Notes: generated by a model from the sequence alone, not told the origin. A DNA stretch of 64,000 nucleotides from Triatoma infestans (GCA_011037195.1 JAAEAF010002487.1:124001-188000), one strand, 5' to 3'. Counted from the first letter of the stretch, positions 21,651 to 32,625 are shown. Made by a program: numbers and translations.

Positions 21651-21802
21651 TGATGGATGGAAATCCGAAACCGGTCAGAAACCAAATAAATATCCATGCT
21701 AAGGACGGATAAAATACCAGACCTATCACTTTTGTTTGTAACTTTATTTCTGTAGTCACTAGATTTTAACGGTGTTTTGGGGGGAAACTGGGAGTAAGTC
21801 AT
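21651..21802 (+). mobile_element. 152-bp ribozyme-headed insert splitting a LINE
   Basis: Nearly identical to 20671-20822. It sits between the RNase H and C-terminal parts of the same minus-strand LINE, and its flanks ATTTTATCTGTGG (21637-21649) and ATTTATACTGTGG (21803-21815) agree at 10 of 13 bases, like a slightly altered target duplication. It keeps stem II, GAAA and CCGGTC of the hammerhead but lacks the start of the core (CTGA replaced by GGG). Confidence 0.78.
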
Positions 21803-21815
21803 ATTTATACTGTGG

Positions 21816-21935
21816 CCGCACTTCTCGCCCTTAGGTCCGCCATTTCGTTACCTCTTAACCCGGAGTGTCCCTTAACCCATATTAGGCGGACTACCTTCCC
21901 TTCCAACTGCAAGTTCTCAAGTAACTGCATGAACT
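21816..21935 (-). pseudogene. LINE RNase H fragment
   Basis: Minus strand reads VRLIWVKGHSGLRGNEMADL and RARSAA, the last RNase H block with the catalytic His and Asp. It joins, across the 152-bp insert, to the C-terminus at 21278-21636. Confidence 0.8.
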
Positions 21936-22107
21936 AATTATTTATCCATAAAAGTGTAAGCGATAAATAAATGCCTAATTTTAGATCTTGTTATTGTTTA
22001 TTGATTTACTTTATTTACATTTAGATGACAACATTTTTCTTTTCCGCTTGTGCTATATATTTCACTTCAATATGATTAACATATTTCATCAATTTTTTTT
22101 TTTTTTG

Positions 22108-22350
22108 GTCCTCAAGTGCTGGTCTAGTGGCTAGTGTACGCGCCTTTCGTGCGAGAATTCAGGGTTCGATTCCCGTGAGGGCAAAATCGGTGTTGACCCA
22201 GCGTCGTGATAAAAAGTGGCAAGCTACAGTTAATAGCGCCCTAGGTAGCTAAATGGCGTGGGAGAACTGCGGCATCTTTTCACAGGCCCCCCTATTCAAA
22301 TCGCTGTCTGGCAAGCCCTGGCCCTTCAAGGGCTGTTGCGCCATAGGTTT
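22108..22350 (+). mobile_element. SINE-B, tRNA-Glu-derived
   Basis: The head (22108-22182) is 75 nt and still forms an acceptor stem: GTCCTCA pairs with TGAGGGC. It contains GGTCTAGTGGCTAG (A box), an anticodon loop CTTTCGT with TTC, and GGGTTCGATTCCC (B box). This matches tRNA-Glu(UUC) closely. A tRNA-unrelated body (GTGTTGACCCAGCGTCG...) runs to GGCCCTTCAAGGGCTGTTGC and a T run. TTTCATCAA occurs on both sides (22084-22092 and about 22354), a possible target duplication. Not a working tRNA gene: mismatches in the anticodon and T stems. Confidence 0.8.
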
Positions 22351-22704
22351 TTTTTTCATCAACTTTTACCCGCATAAAATTTTGTATGTTAAAAGGTGGT
22401 AGGTAAACCTGTGATTTTTTTTTTTTAATCACTAGTGAGAAAAAGTAGAAATTTAGCCATTGATTTTAGTGGAATAATTGTAATGTTATTCAAAAGTTAT
22501 AGAAAAAATTAGTTAATATTATGTTTAAATGGGCTAGACTGGCCAAAGTTATTTAAATTTTTAGTTTATTTAAAGCTATAATAAACAGGTATTTAATTTG
22601 TAATTTAAATCCGCCTCATTTTTTTGGTTGTATTTTCAATATTAATATTACTATATAATTTATTTCATGCCAATAACTTTTATATTGTAAAAATAAAGTA
22701 ACAA

Positions 22705-22830
22705 CGAAGTCAACTTGGCAGACGGATATCCATATTCATGCCTTCAAGTGTACGTTTATATATATATATTGAAAGTTTTATTTATTTTAGTTTAAATAAA
22801 GCACATTCTATTCTATTCTTCTATTGAGCG
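22705..22830 (+). repeat. CR1/L2-like LINE 3' UTR fragment
   Basis: CAACTTGGCAGACGGATATC and CATATTCATGCC resemble the UTR at 16885 (GGCAGATGGATAACTTAATC then CATGTCGTATA). It ends in an (ATTCT)n tail. Confidence 0.55.
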
Positions 22831-23014
22831 AATACAATTTTTAAAGTTTTTCAGAGTTTTTCCATGATAGCCTTTTTCAACTTTAGATTTTTATTATGCA
22901 ATATCAGGAGTTTCAAATGTAAATGGATTTAGTTTTCAGTTTGTTTATTTTATTGTTATTATTACTTTTGAATATGGAATTTTTTTATGAATTTTTGTTT
23001 TGTTTATGTTGTAT

Positions 23015-23068
23015 ACTCTGTACCACATGATAGAAAGTTAACTCGGCAAACGGACTTGTCTATATAAA

Positions 23069-23144
<76 letters not shown>

Positions 23145-23165
23145 GTTATTATTATTATTATTTGT
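23015..23165 (+). repeat. CR1/L2-like LINE 3' UTR fragment with long (ATT)n tail
   Basis: AACTCGGCAAACGGACTTGT is like the two UTRs above and is followed by about 92 bases of ATT repeat (23069-23161, one ATTGTT break). The microsatellite is best read as an expanded LINE tail. Confidence 0.6.
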
Positions 23166-23560
23166 TGCATCGACTACCAAGGTCATTAACGCCACGCCAA
23201 TTGCATTCCTTCACGACCTATGGCCATTCGAGCCGGGATGGCACATACTAATCTATGTGGCTTCCACTTCATACACAAAACACCTTGCCTAGCAAGATAG
23301 GGTAGAGCTCTAGATTGTCGAATGCTTTTCCACTAAATCCCCTCTTATATCATCAAGCTAGTCGATGAGGGGGAGTGTGGAATATTGTTTGTACCATCCC
23401 TTAGTCTACTATAACTAGATTTTATAGATTTAGGCAAAACTAAAGTACTTTTTTTTTAAATATGGAGTGCATTATATACATATTATCTTCATATGCAACA
23501 ACTTTGTTATATAACCGATCTTGAGAAAGCTATTTATAGTACAAACTAATTTGAGTGGTG
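23166..23560. other. No recognised feature
   Basis: A mixed stretch without coding match. Confidence 0.35.
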
Positions 23561-23564
23561 CAGT

Positions 23565-23765
23565 ACTTTTAACAAATTTTCCTGCACCCCTCTAATCCTA
23601 AAATGAACTCAACCTAATGGGGTTGAAATAATTTTTTAAAATTTCTTTCAACCCTTGGATAAAAGCCTAAACTAAACATTTATACTAACTTTCTTGCCAA
23701 TAAATACATTCAACTCTATGAATACATTCAAGCTAATAAATACATTCATACTTATTATTATTATA
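23565..23765 (+). repeat. Unclassified repeat, AATAAATACATTCA tail, copy 1
   Basis: A C-rich piece (CTGCACCCCTCTAATCC), then ATTTCTTTCAACCC, then CTTGCCAATAAATACATTCA repeated as ATACATTCA. The same order occurs at 28680-28945 and partly at 44255-44380. Family unknown. Confidence 0.5.
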
Positions 23766-23769
23766 TTAT

Positions 23770-24735
23770 TATGATTATTCCAAGTTTGAAGAAACTTTGC
23801 CAATTATAACCGTGTAAATTACAGCAAGATGAAGTTCTCTATGTTTAATACATAATCATTTTAGTTATTAATATATTTTTTTTTATAAATATTACTATTT
23901 TAAATAGTAAACGCATTGGATAGAACGTGCAATTTAGCGCATACTTTGATTGAACGTCAGGGACAAAGGACCTTAGTGCCCCTTAAAAAAAAAAAAACAA
24001 CAACAAAATACAAACAAAAATAATTAATTAAATTTTATATAATTTATTTTAATCTAAATCTAAACAATTCATATAAAGCTGAACCCTTAATATATGGCGC
24101 TAAGTCTGAAGCAACAGGTAACATACAATGAGCAATAGCAATTGGCGATATTATCGCCGCCAACAACTTGTTTACAATTAGAAAGCTACAATGACAACAT
24201 GTAGTTGTACTTACAAAAAAGTTGCTATTATAGCGACAACTAAATAGCTAGCTATAAATTTGCCTGTTGTAAGGGATTTAAGCAATGTTTTTGTCTGTTG
24301 TGCAAATGTGTGCGGGGATTTCTTTTTTTTATATATATATATTATTTCACTTGTTTCATTATAAATAATGTTTTTATAATGGAAGTAACAAAAAAATTCT
24401 GGTATACAATACTAATTGACTTTCTCTTTATGTATTATAATGATCACAATTATCGTAACTGACAAATTTTCTTTTAACTTATTGTAGATGTCCTTAATAT
24501 TATAGTAGTGGACATTAGTCACGTTGTTTTAGTACCAAATTTGGTGGGTACTCCGCTAGCTAGCATCAAGTCCCACAAATATTGGTTGTGCAATTTCTAG
24601 GTCGTCCAAAATCAAGCAAAAAAATTAATTTCTCTGAAAATTAGGTTTAAAAAAAAAAAAACCTAGGGTACGTTTATATCTATGCAGTTAGCATTTCAAG
24701 TTTAATGAAAATTGATAGATCCATAATCCCGTAGA
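23770..24735. other. AT-rich, no recognised feature
   Basis: Low-complexity DNA including a short (TA)n run near 24331-24345. Confidence 0.45.
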
Positions 24736-24743
24736 ATTCCAAA

Positions 24744-25393
24744 TGTAATGACATGGAAAGTCATTGCAATGTCAAAGTGGTTCCGGCCAGCTGCTATCTT
24801 CACAAAGGATGGCAGTAAAAAAAGAATAATTTATAACCAGCGACCTAGCAGGCCGCCGCCTTCAAGACAATGCCGGCCAAACAAATAACAAAGCCCTTTT
24901 CAATACTTTACATCAAAGCAAGCACCGATAAGGTTGGCCACTGACCTAAATAAGGTCAGCAAACTACGAAGGTCGCACACTAGGACAGATGTCTTGGTGT
25001 GAGTGTGGCCAACACCAATATATAAACTCTATCATATACAACGAGAGGAGCATTATATCATATACGACTATACGAGCACGTCGCTATATACACGAGCAGC
25101 AGTTTACGCGTCTATACACAGTTTTATTTAAACTTACTATCCTTGAGTTGTGCATCTTAGTTCGTTATTTCATCAGTCTAATTTATTAGTTATTTATCTT
25201 CTATTTATTCCTAAGTATTTTGTTATTATTAGTTGCCCTTTATTACGTTAAAATTATTGTTAAAATACAGTTTATTTTTATAAAACCCGTTTTAATAATT
25301 CGATGCACTAACTTCCAAAATCTTCGATGACTAACTTCCGCCCTCTTCAAGACATCTACTACATCAGGAATCACATCAAACGATTCCATTACA
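24744..25393 (+). mobile_element. Solo LTR with 4-bp target duplication
   Basis: 650 bp, TGTAATGACA to CCATTACA, matching the LTR at 611-1299 along its length. CAAA flanks it on both sides (24740-24743 and 25394-25397). No primer site or internal sequence follows, so it is the product of LTR-LTR recombination. TATA-like TATATAAACTC lies near 25019-25029. Confidence 0.88.
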
Positions 25394-25399
25394 CAAACA

Positions 25400-26055
25400 A
25401 TGCAAAATCCTTATTACCAATTATTAATGTGGGTAATAATTAATTAAGGCTTTGGCTAAGCTACACTGAAGAAGGTTGTAGGTTTTCTCTCTCAAATAAA
25501 ACAAAACAAAAATAATCGGTTGAACGTTACGCAGTCATAAATAATAATAAAAAAAAAAAAAAATCGAAAGTAATAATAATAATATCAAAGATAAAGGAAA
25601 AGAAAAATAAACTAGCGTTACCAGCGAACCGCACAAAAAAAAAAAAAAAAAAAGAGAGAAAAAATACATAAAATAGAAGCTGAAGCAAATTTGAAAAGCT
25701 AAGGAAGAAAAAATAGGGATGCTGGAAATAAAGAAGAAATCATTTAAGCGTAGGGGGTTTTACAATAAAAGTTCATTAACTTCTCTCTCTCGAGTCGTAT
25801 TTCGTAGACTTACAATATTACAAGAAATAAAAAAAAAATTGTAATTAGACAAAGCAGCTGTATATATAAATTTCTAAGGGTGTAATTATAATTCTTATAA
25901 AACAATAGGAAAAAAAAGAATAAATCGAAAGATTGCAATTAGATTAAAGTATGTATATAATAATAAATATATCGGTGCTTCAATAATTCTTATAAAACAT
26001 CAATCAATAGGAAAAGAAAATTTAAATGAATCGAATACAATTGCAATTAGTATTT
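25400..26055. other. A-rich, no recognised feature
   Basis: Contains several A runs (25550-25562, 25636-25653) and short AT repeats. Confidence 0.45.
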
Positions 26056-26059
26056 ACAT

Positions 26060-26806
26060 AGTATATGGTATGCGGATTATCCGGTTTGCGGATTATCCGC
26101 GCACGAATTTAACTTAAAAAAATAATTATATGTAATAATTATATGTATTTTTTTAAATATTTGCTCGCTTTCATGTTTACCGCAGTGCAAGTGTTCGTAT
26201 TTAGATGTTTAATGTGGGTGGTGGGGGGGTGGTATCTGAAGTCAGGCTGGATTGGTTTTAGTTAGGATTTTTTGGATTCTATCTAGCCCGAGACAGTGAA
26301 ATAGTATCTGAAATGAGTGAGTTAATAGCAAATTTAGATGGCTTTGAAAATGTTGATAGAGGAAACTATTGAGGCGTGGTTAGAACATGATTCATGTGAT
26401 GGAGATTTTCAAATAATGAGTGACGCTGATATTATTCCGATCTCATTCAAACAGAAGAGCAAGAGAGAATGAAGCTGAAAGTAGAGAAGAATAAATTATC
26501 AATCGCATTATTCACAACACGGCCCTGAATTCTGTTGACACTTTTGTTGGAGTACATCGACTAATGGTAATTCGAGTATAACGACATAATAGCTCTCTGA
26601 AAAATTCGAAGTGATATTATAAGATTCCTACAAACAAACCAAAATCACAGATTTTCTTACTAATAATGAGCATTAAACATGTTAAAATAATTGACTGCCA
26701 TAGAAATGTATAACATGTTGTATTTTAGAAATAAATAATTATAGTTCGAACCCTGTTTTTGGATTGCCTCTCCCCACCATTAGCCCGGATAATCGGGAGT
26801 TTACTG
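26060..26806 (+). mobile_element. pogo/Tigger-like element, degenerate
   Basis: The right end reads, inward, CAGTAAACTCCCGATTATCC (complement of 26787-26806) followed by TA; the left end has GTATATGGTATGCGGATTATC with a second GCGGATTATCCGC just inside. These are pogo-type terminal repeats with TA target sites. Inside, 26350-26670 encodes IEAWLEHDSCDGDFQIMSDA, DIIP, and later ALRKIRSDIIRFLQTN, the acidic and basic C-terminal tail of pogo-like transposases, in several frames. At about 750 bp most of the transposase is missing. Confidence 0.72.
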
Positions 26807-26828
26807 TATATATATATATAATATATAT

Positions 26829-26886
26829 AGACGGATGGCGACTCTTTTGCAAATCCTCTACACTGCAAGGTAGAATGGGAAGAGAA
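26829..26886 (+). repeat. RTE-like LINE 3' tip, plus strand
   Basis: GACGGATGGCGACTCTTTTG, then CAAATCCTCTACACTGCAAGG and GAAGAGAATA, repeat in inverted orientation the last 55 bases of the LINE at 27174-27768. Confidence 0.8.
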
Positions 26887-26917
26887 TACACACTTATATA
26901 TATATATATATATGCGT

Positions 26918-27080
26918 TTAATAGGAGAACCAGATAAGTAAGTAAGTATTTTGCCTAATTACATTTTTTCGATTCATTAATACTCCTATTAACGCTTTAT
27001 AAGAACCATAATAAGTTAATGATTAGGGAAAAAATGTAATTAGGCAAAATACTTACTTACTTATCTGGTTCTCCTATTAA
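26918..27080. repeat. Perfect 53-bp inverted repeat, 57-bp spacer
   Basis: Bases 26918-26970 are the exact reverse complement of 27028-27080. The arms contain AGTAAGTAAGTATTTTGCC (LINE tail plus target sequence) and TTAATAGGAGAACC. A further inverted copy of the spacer (26971-27010) lies at 27111-27151. Confidence 0.95.
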
Positions 27081-27173
27081 CACTTTATAAGAACCATAAA
27101 GCCACACTTATATGGTTCTTATGAAGCGTTAATAGGAGAATTAATGAATCGCAAAAATGTACTTATGCAAAAT

Positions 27174-27768
27174 ACTTACTTACTTATTCTCTTCCTCTTC
27201 TACCTTGCAGTGTAGAGGATTTGTAAAAGAGCCGGCATCCGTCTCTATCTTTGGCCATTGATTTAGTCTTGCCAGTTTGTCCGAAGCATTCTGTAACCTT
27301 ATCTAAGTAGGTGATTCTTCTTCCTCTTGGTCTCTTACCTGTACATCTGGCTTCATAGGCTCGTTTAGGATACCGTGCACGTTCCATCCTTATAATATGC
27401 CCAAACCATCTTAGTTGGGTGCATCTGATTCGCTCCACAGTCACTACGCAACCCAGATTACTCCTAACAGTAGTGTTCCTGACTCGGTCCCTTCTTGTCT
27501 TACCCTCCATTCTGCGGAGGTACCGCACTTCCGCCACTTGTATATGGCTTTTGCACCTTTTAGTAAGGGCCCAGGATTCACATCCGTATGCGAGGGTATA
27601 ATGAATTAAAAATCCATAGCTTCGTTTGCTTAGAGACCTCTCTTTTGCTAATGAATTTTTGGTTGTTGGCTTGGAACAATCTTCCAGATGCCGCACATTT
27701 TGCATTTAACTCGACTTTAACCCTGCCATCTAAGCTAATCCAAACACCTAGATATTTATAGACGCCAA
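27174..27768 (-). pseudogene. RTE-like LINE 3' copy with approximate target duplication
   Basis: Minus-strand order: YKYLGVWISLDGRVKVELNA, CAASGRLFQ, FISKREVSKQTK, then after a frameshift AYGCESWALTKRCKSHIQ, VRYLRRMEGKTRRDRVRN, LRWFGHIIRMERARYPKRAY, GKRPRGRR and DRDGCRLFYKSS before the stop near 27184. A (TAAG)n tail follows. AATTAGGCAAAATA (27769-27782) and ACTTATGCAAAATA (27160-27173) look like a decayed 14-bp duplication. Same lineage as 19265-19843 but more decayed. Confidence 0.82.
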
Positions 27769-27784
27769 TTAGGCAAAATAAATA

Positions 27785-28430
27785 TATATAAATACATAAG
27801 TGTGGCTTTATGATTCTTATAAAGCGTTAATAAATAATTAATACGGGGAAATAAACAATTAAATAAATAAAAAATATCTTTTGAATATTTCGGCGACATA
27901 TATGTATGAATTTCCGTCGCCAAATAAATCATTCTTCGTAATTATTTACCGTTTGACTAAAGTCTTTAAATTTCAAATATTTTTTTTATTAATTATTTTC
28001 ATTTTTAATAAAGTTCATCTGTCCGTGATCTTCAGCAATACATATTATTTGTCACAATCAATTTAGTTGATTTTTTTCAATAATTCTTTTTTACAAGTAT
28101 TTGCTAAGATATTTGACAACATAACCGGATGATTTTTGTTATTTTATTTTTTCCTAATAATCGAAAATAGTTCATGTTAGATTTTTTTCTACTTTTACTG
28201 ATATTTTATGATTACAAACATCTAAAATATTATTTTCTATTTTTCCAAAATTTTCTTTTTTCATTTTCATTTATACCACAATAAATGTAACGTTATTTTT
28301 ACTTTCTTAAATTTCATTATGTTTTCTATTTCGTTTTTTGATTTGACAATATTTTTTTTTGGGAGCAACGACATTTCAGGCCATTAGCACCATATATATG
28401 ATTTTGTCTCTCAATCGGGGATGGCACTAG
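27785..28430. other. AT-rich, no recognised feature
   Basis: 27785-27840 repeats the AAGTGTGGCTTTATG...AAAGCGTTAATA piece from the cluster at 27080-27135. The rest is AT-rich. Confidence 0.4.
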
Positions 28431-28470
28431 AGGTGTTTGCGATGTCATCACTAGAGGTGTTTGCGGAGTC
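28425..28470. repeat. Short tandem duplication
   Basis: CACTAGAGGTGTTTGCG occurs twice, about 24 bp apart. Confidence 0.8.
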
Positions 28471-28679
28471 CAGTGGTCAATCCAACCATCATCTTCCAAC
28501 ACAATACCAAACCGAAACCAGTCGATGATAAGGAAAACGACGGTGGTATATTTGTGCCATCCTTTCCTTTTTCTTTCTTATATGGTATGCGATGAGATTC
28601 TACCAACCCATGTAAGATTTTATTGTTTCTTTACTCTTTATTGTTTTTCTATTCTATTCTAATTACACCAATATTGTTT

Positions 28680-28945
28680 ATAAGGGGGCCACTCACATTC
28701 AGTAAAGAATCTATTTGCAATAAACTGAAATGGAGCAAGTATATAAATTTTTGCTATACTTTCCAAAGAAACTAAAATATAAATTTGGGGCTGAAGTAAT
28801 ATTACAGAAATTTCTTCACCCCCCACTGTTAAAATTCTAACCTAGGCAATCATCCAAACATTCTTGCTAATAAATACAAACACAGCAATAAATACATTCA
28901 TTTCACTTTCACACTCAACATAAATACATCCATACGTTACTCACT
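28680..28945 (+). repeat. Unclassified repeat, AATAAATACATTCA tail, copy 2
   Basis: TTTCTTCACCCCCCACTG, ATTCTTGCTAATAAATACA, GCAATAAATACATTCATTTC parallel the copy at 23565. Confidence 0.5.
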
Positions 28946-28949
28946 CATG

Positions 28950-29585
28950 GGAGATCTGATAATATTTCTTTTAATTATTGATTTGTGGATTTTAATTGCT
29001 TATATTTTCGGTTATTTAATTTAACGAATATTTATGGAATATCAAGACAATAAATAATAATAAAAAAAATATTTGATAAATAACAACTGTTTTAAAGTCG
29101 GAAAACTTATACAAAGTGATTATTTTCTCAGTTTAGTATTTGTAAGTAAAGACCCGGATATCCCTAAGGATGACCACTGTCTTCAGTATCAATACCACAG
29201 TGAGAAGGAAGAGATGGTGAAGAAGGGTGTTTTGGTACGATTCAACTACAAAATCCCCTTTCCTGTTTGTCTTGTCTCTCTAGCTTTCCTCTAGTTTAGC
29301 TCCAGTCCCAAAGGGATTAGAAACTTATCCTTTCTCATTCCATCCATGTCAAGGCTTTTGTATGATATTGTCTGTAAATTATTTATTGTTAAGTATTGAT
29401 TAATTAAAATACTTCATGCATTTAAGTCTGGATCATCAATTAAGTTTGGATTGGTCATTTATAAAATTCTTAAGCAATAATTTAATAAATTACTAAATTT
29501 TTGTTTTTATTAAACTATTTATTATTATAATAAATTATCAGGGAATAAAAATAATAATACTGCTTTAAAATAGGGAGCTTTTATT
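28950..29585. other. AT-rich, no recognised feature
   Basis: An open frame at 29073-29294 has no recognisable domain. Confidence 0.4.
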
Positions 29586-29589
29586 ATGT

Positions 29590-29660
29590 TTTAGGGGATT
29601 TTAGAAAAGCGTTCGACAAAAAAAAAGGTGCTATAAAATATTGGAAAATATTGAATATTA
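29590..29660 (+). pseudogene. LINE RT motif A scrap
   Basis: GATTTTAGAAAAGCGTTCGA encodes DFRKAFD, the RT motif carrying a catalytic Asp, and the following bases read AIKYWKILNI. Too short to place in a clade. Confidence 0.5.
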
Positions 29661-29989
29661 TAATAAAATTTTTCAGTTATTTATTTCATTAAAATTTACG
29701 ATTACAGAAACAAAATTATAATGAGATTCAATTTAGTAAAGAGTGTCAAATTGTGTAGAAGCAACCCAATGATGCCTAAATAATAGCAATATATTATATT
29801 CTTTTGCACACAATTTTTCAATTGACGAAACTTGAAATTCTTCTTCATTTTCTTTATTTATATATTTATTTATGTTTATACCTGTTATAAGGATAAGTAT
29901 AATAAACTATTTTAATTGTGGACAATTAATCGAAACCGGAGCGGAGAAGTCACTCAGTAATGAAACTCCAATTTACTCACTAACTAGAT

Positions 29990-30026
29990 CACGAGGCTAC
30001 TGACGTTTTAGTCTTCGTGATCTAGA
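29990..30026. repeat. 15-bp-arm hairpin
   Basis: CTAGATCACGAGGCT and AGTCTTCGTGATCTAG are inverted with one or two mismatches around a short loop. It abuts the Jockey-like fragment that follows. Confidence 0.8.
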
Positions 30027-30355
30027 AAGAATCTGAAACAAATTTGCAGAAAATTGTGGATTGGGGAGTGTTTGGATACGATTAAGATCGTTTGGTTGAA
30101 CCCTATAGTTCTGCACCGTATGTGCAAGTAGGTTTAAATATGACTTTGTAGATTAGCAGTTTGTTAGCGTTAAGTTAGATCGTTTGTCAAAGTAATCGCA
30201 TCAGCATTTTGTAACATTAAAGTAGTCCCAGTCGTTTAAGGTCTGATATGTGGTCGATTCTAGGTAAGGCGTCTGTCCACATATAGTCCTAAGTGACGAA
30301 CTTTTTGCACTGTGAGTAAGACGACATTGCCATAATAAAACTGGAGCAGTTCGTC
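30015..30355 (-). pseudogene. Jockey-like LINE, end of RT domain
   Basis: Minus strand reads VKKFVT, RIDHISDLKRLGLL, ANKLLIYKVIFKPTCTYGAE. Jockey ORF2 has VKYLG.HLD...W..HI, then NKLLIYK.ILKP.W.YG.QLWG. Several stops (for example after VT and GLL) make it dead. Confidence 0.78.
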
Positions 30356-30359
30356 GGAG

Positions 30360-30930
30360 ATGAAAGCAACTCCTTAGAGAAGAAAATTGTCAATATTTAT
30401 TTCTGATAACTATTCCAGATTCCATGGATCTAAACCATTTCTGGGCAGCTGAGTTCAGTAAATATCGAAGACGTGTGTTGTATTACTCTAAGCAAAAAAT
30501 ATGTTTTGGAAACTGTAAAGTTCCTTCATGAGACAGTTAGGCTCAGGGCAGTGGTAAGTGAAGTAGCTGAGCCTAGATCGCGATAGCGCAGTCCAGATTT
30601 TTTGTGGAGATGGAGGAACTGCGATACTATCATTCAGAAAAGATTTAGAAGCCTGGTTACGTCCCCTCATTTTACGAGTTAATATCCTCCTGAGAACAGA
30701 CCCACACCATGAAATATTGTTTTACAGGAAAAGACTTGGAAGAAGTGCTGTAACTTGTAGGCTTTCATCCTGATATTTATTTTTTTATTTTGTTTATTTT
30801 AGCATCAGTGACAAGGGTAATGGATCTTTTATCTATGTTTTATCTGTCATCTAAATTCACTATAGCCCCTATAAAAATAAAATATATATATATAGGTATG
30901 CTTTACAACAAATATATTTATATATTTTAA
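30360..30930. other. No recognised feature
   Basis: A minus-strand open frame (30670-30488) has no known motif. A TA run lies near 30882. Confidence 0.35.
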
Positions 30931-30934
30931 CTGT

Positions 30935-31645
30935 CTCTTACTGATAATAGTAAAAGGTAGTATTACGATCATGCCAGATTTTCGAAATTGAGTTTTCACA
31001 AGAAATACAAGTTCTGAGGTTCAATGAGTCCAAAATAGTGGTGTTAGAAAGTGTTCTGTATTTGTTGTGTGTCTGTGTTTGAAAAGAATATCTCAAAAAT
31101 GAAAATTTGCAAGAAGCTCAAAATTGGTAATTTGTAGGTACGAATCAGACGCGAAGAGTTCTGGCAAAAACCTAAAGTGCCATAATACTGAAAGTAGTTT
31201 TTAGTATTCTGCTATTTTCTCTAAAACATCTCCAACGATTTTCTTTAAACTTCGTTATATCAACTACACATAGAAAGAGCTACAACCTTTATTTGAAACA
31301 TTTCTCTGGGAAAATTCATTTAAGGGGAACTTTTGGTGATGGGATGGGGTTATGATTTCCTCTAATGTGCTATTTCAGTACTACAATGTGCTATACAATT
31401 CTGTGAACTAAATAATATTAATTAGAATTATATAAGTTACCAAAATTCCCAGTTTGAAGAAAATCAAGTTTGAGCGGAAGTGTAACTTTACTGAATAGGT
31501 TTATCAGTTTTTTTTATGGTTTTGTCCATAAAAATGCCGAAGGTGAACTGTAGAATTGTAAGTATGAAGAAAATTTGCCATTTCGCAGTAAGAGAAAGTT
31601 GTGTGAGTGTTTTGATTAAGATGAACTAGATTTTGATTGAACAGG
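30935..31645 (+). repeat. PAL1 copy, nearly full order, one inner unit
   Basis: Has the left end (CTGTCTCTTACT...), GAGTTTTCACAAGAAATACA, the block ATATCTCAAAAATGAAAA, one 300-bp unit (31200-31490 with ACGATTTTCTTTAAACTTCG and GATGGGGTTATG) and the right end AGAGAAAGTTGTGTGAGTGT (31592-31611). Confidence 0.8.
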
Positions 31646-31649
31646 TAAC

Positions 31650-32530
31650 TTTTGCGTACATTTCTATTGTAATATGTATATCTTTGGGAGAATTAATAAA
31701 TATAAATTGTATCGAAATATATTCTTGTTAAATATTTTATAATTGTAAAGAAGAGAATTTTTCCAATTTATAAATTTTGGTTTTTTTGAAGGTTGGAAGG
31801 CACAAAAGAACAGTTAGTTGAGTCAGAGATACCTGGCCTACCCCTATCATTACATTTATTTAGGACAAAGGGCATTTCCCTCTTCTCACTTTCTCCGGGG
31901 TGGAGGTAGAATATATAAGGTGGACCCTTTTAGGGTAGGAGTGAGTTCAAAATTTATACAGTAAAAAGAGTGAAATCTATCATTAGAAAAAGCCATGTTA
32001 CAGTAGTGAGTGATGGAACTGCTCCAAGAAAACTAACCTTCTTCAACTTAGGATATATAGTGGGTTCAGATGTCTTGGAGAGGTGTAATGATGCGATGAA
32101 TAGTTGGGAGTTAATTAGAGATTTTTAGAGAGTTTTTACTCGGAATATGAATTACTAATTTACGAAAATAGATATATATATACATATTTTAACAATAATT
32201 TAAACGTTTGAAAAGATAAACTACAATTAATTTAATATGATTTAAATGTAACTAGAATGCACAACTATATGATTGATAAATAAATATATGTTTAAATACT
32301 TAGATAGGGACGCGCTCCGATGTATAAACTATGTAACTGGTATGATCTTGATGTTACGCTGATGAAATACTGAAGATTAATCCTCCTCACTCACTTCCTG
32401 TTGAGAGACGTTATATTGCCATCACTCACACATTGACAAGTCTGTAATTACGGGTCACACTAAAACATCTCTTGCCGTGTGTTGACCCTAGGTCTTGAAT
32501 AGGTCGGTGAACAGGTGTGGCAACAGGTGA
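31650..32530. other. No recognised feature
   Basis: Includes a moderately GC stretch (31800-31960) without a coding match and an AT run near 32170. Confidence 0.4.
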
Positions 32531-32534
32531 TGGT

Positions 32535-32625
32535 AGTTATCAAAAGACTGTAGCCAGGTGGTCTTTTGAGTGTTTGTTTATTGGCGGTTATCAAAAGACT
32601 GTAGCCAGGTGGCCTTTTGAATGAT
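32535..32625. repeat. Tandem duplication, about 48-bp unit
   Basis: TTATCAAAAGACTGTAGCCA followed by GGTGG(T/C)CTTTTGA occurs twice. Related TGACC and CTTTTGA words recur to 32770. A minus-strand open frame across it (32786-32460) is repetitive and not a credible gene. Confidence 0.8.

Noticed and set aside
22108..22182. tRNA-Glu gene
   Set aside because: Anticodon and T stems have mismatches, and a SINE body follows directly, so it is a SINE head.
23004..23195. Open frame rich in Asn
   Set aside because: It is only the translation of the (ATT)n microsatellite at a LINE tail.
28510..28530. Another hammerhead-type motif (GAAACCAGTCGATGA)
   Set aside because: No CTGANGA core or palindrome is near; kept only as a chance or very old HHR-3 scrap.
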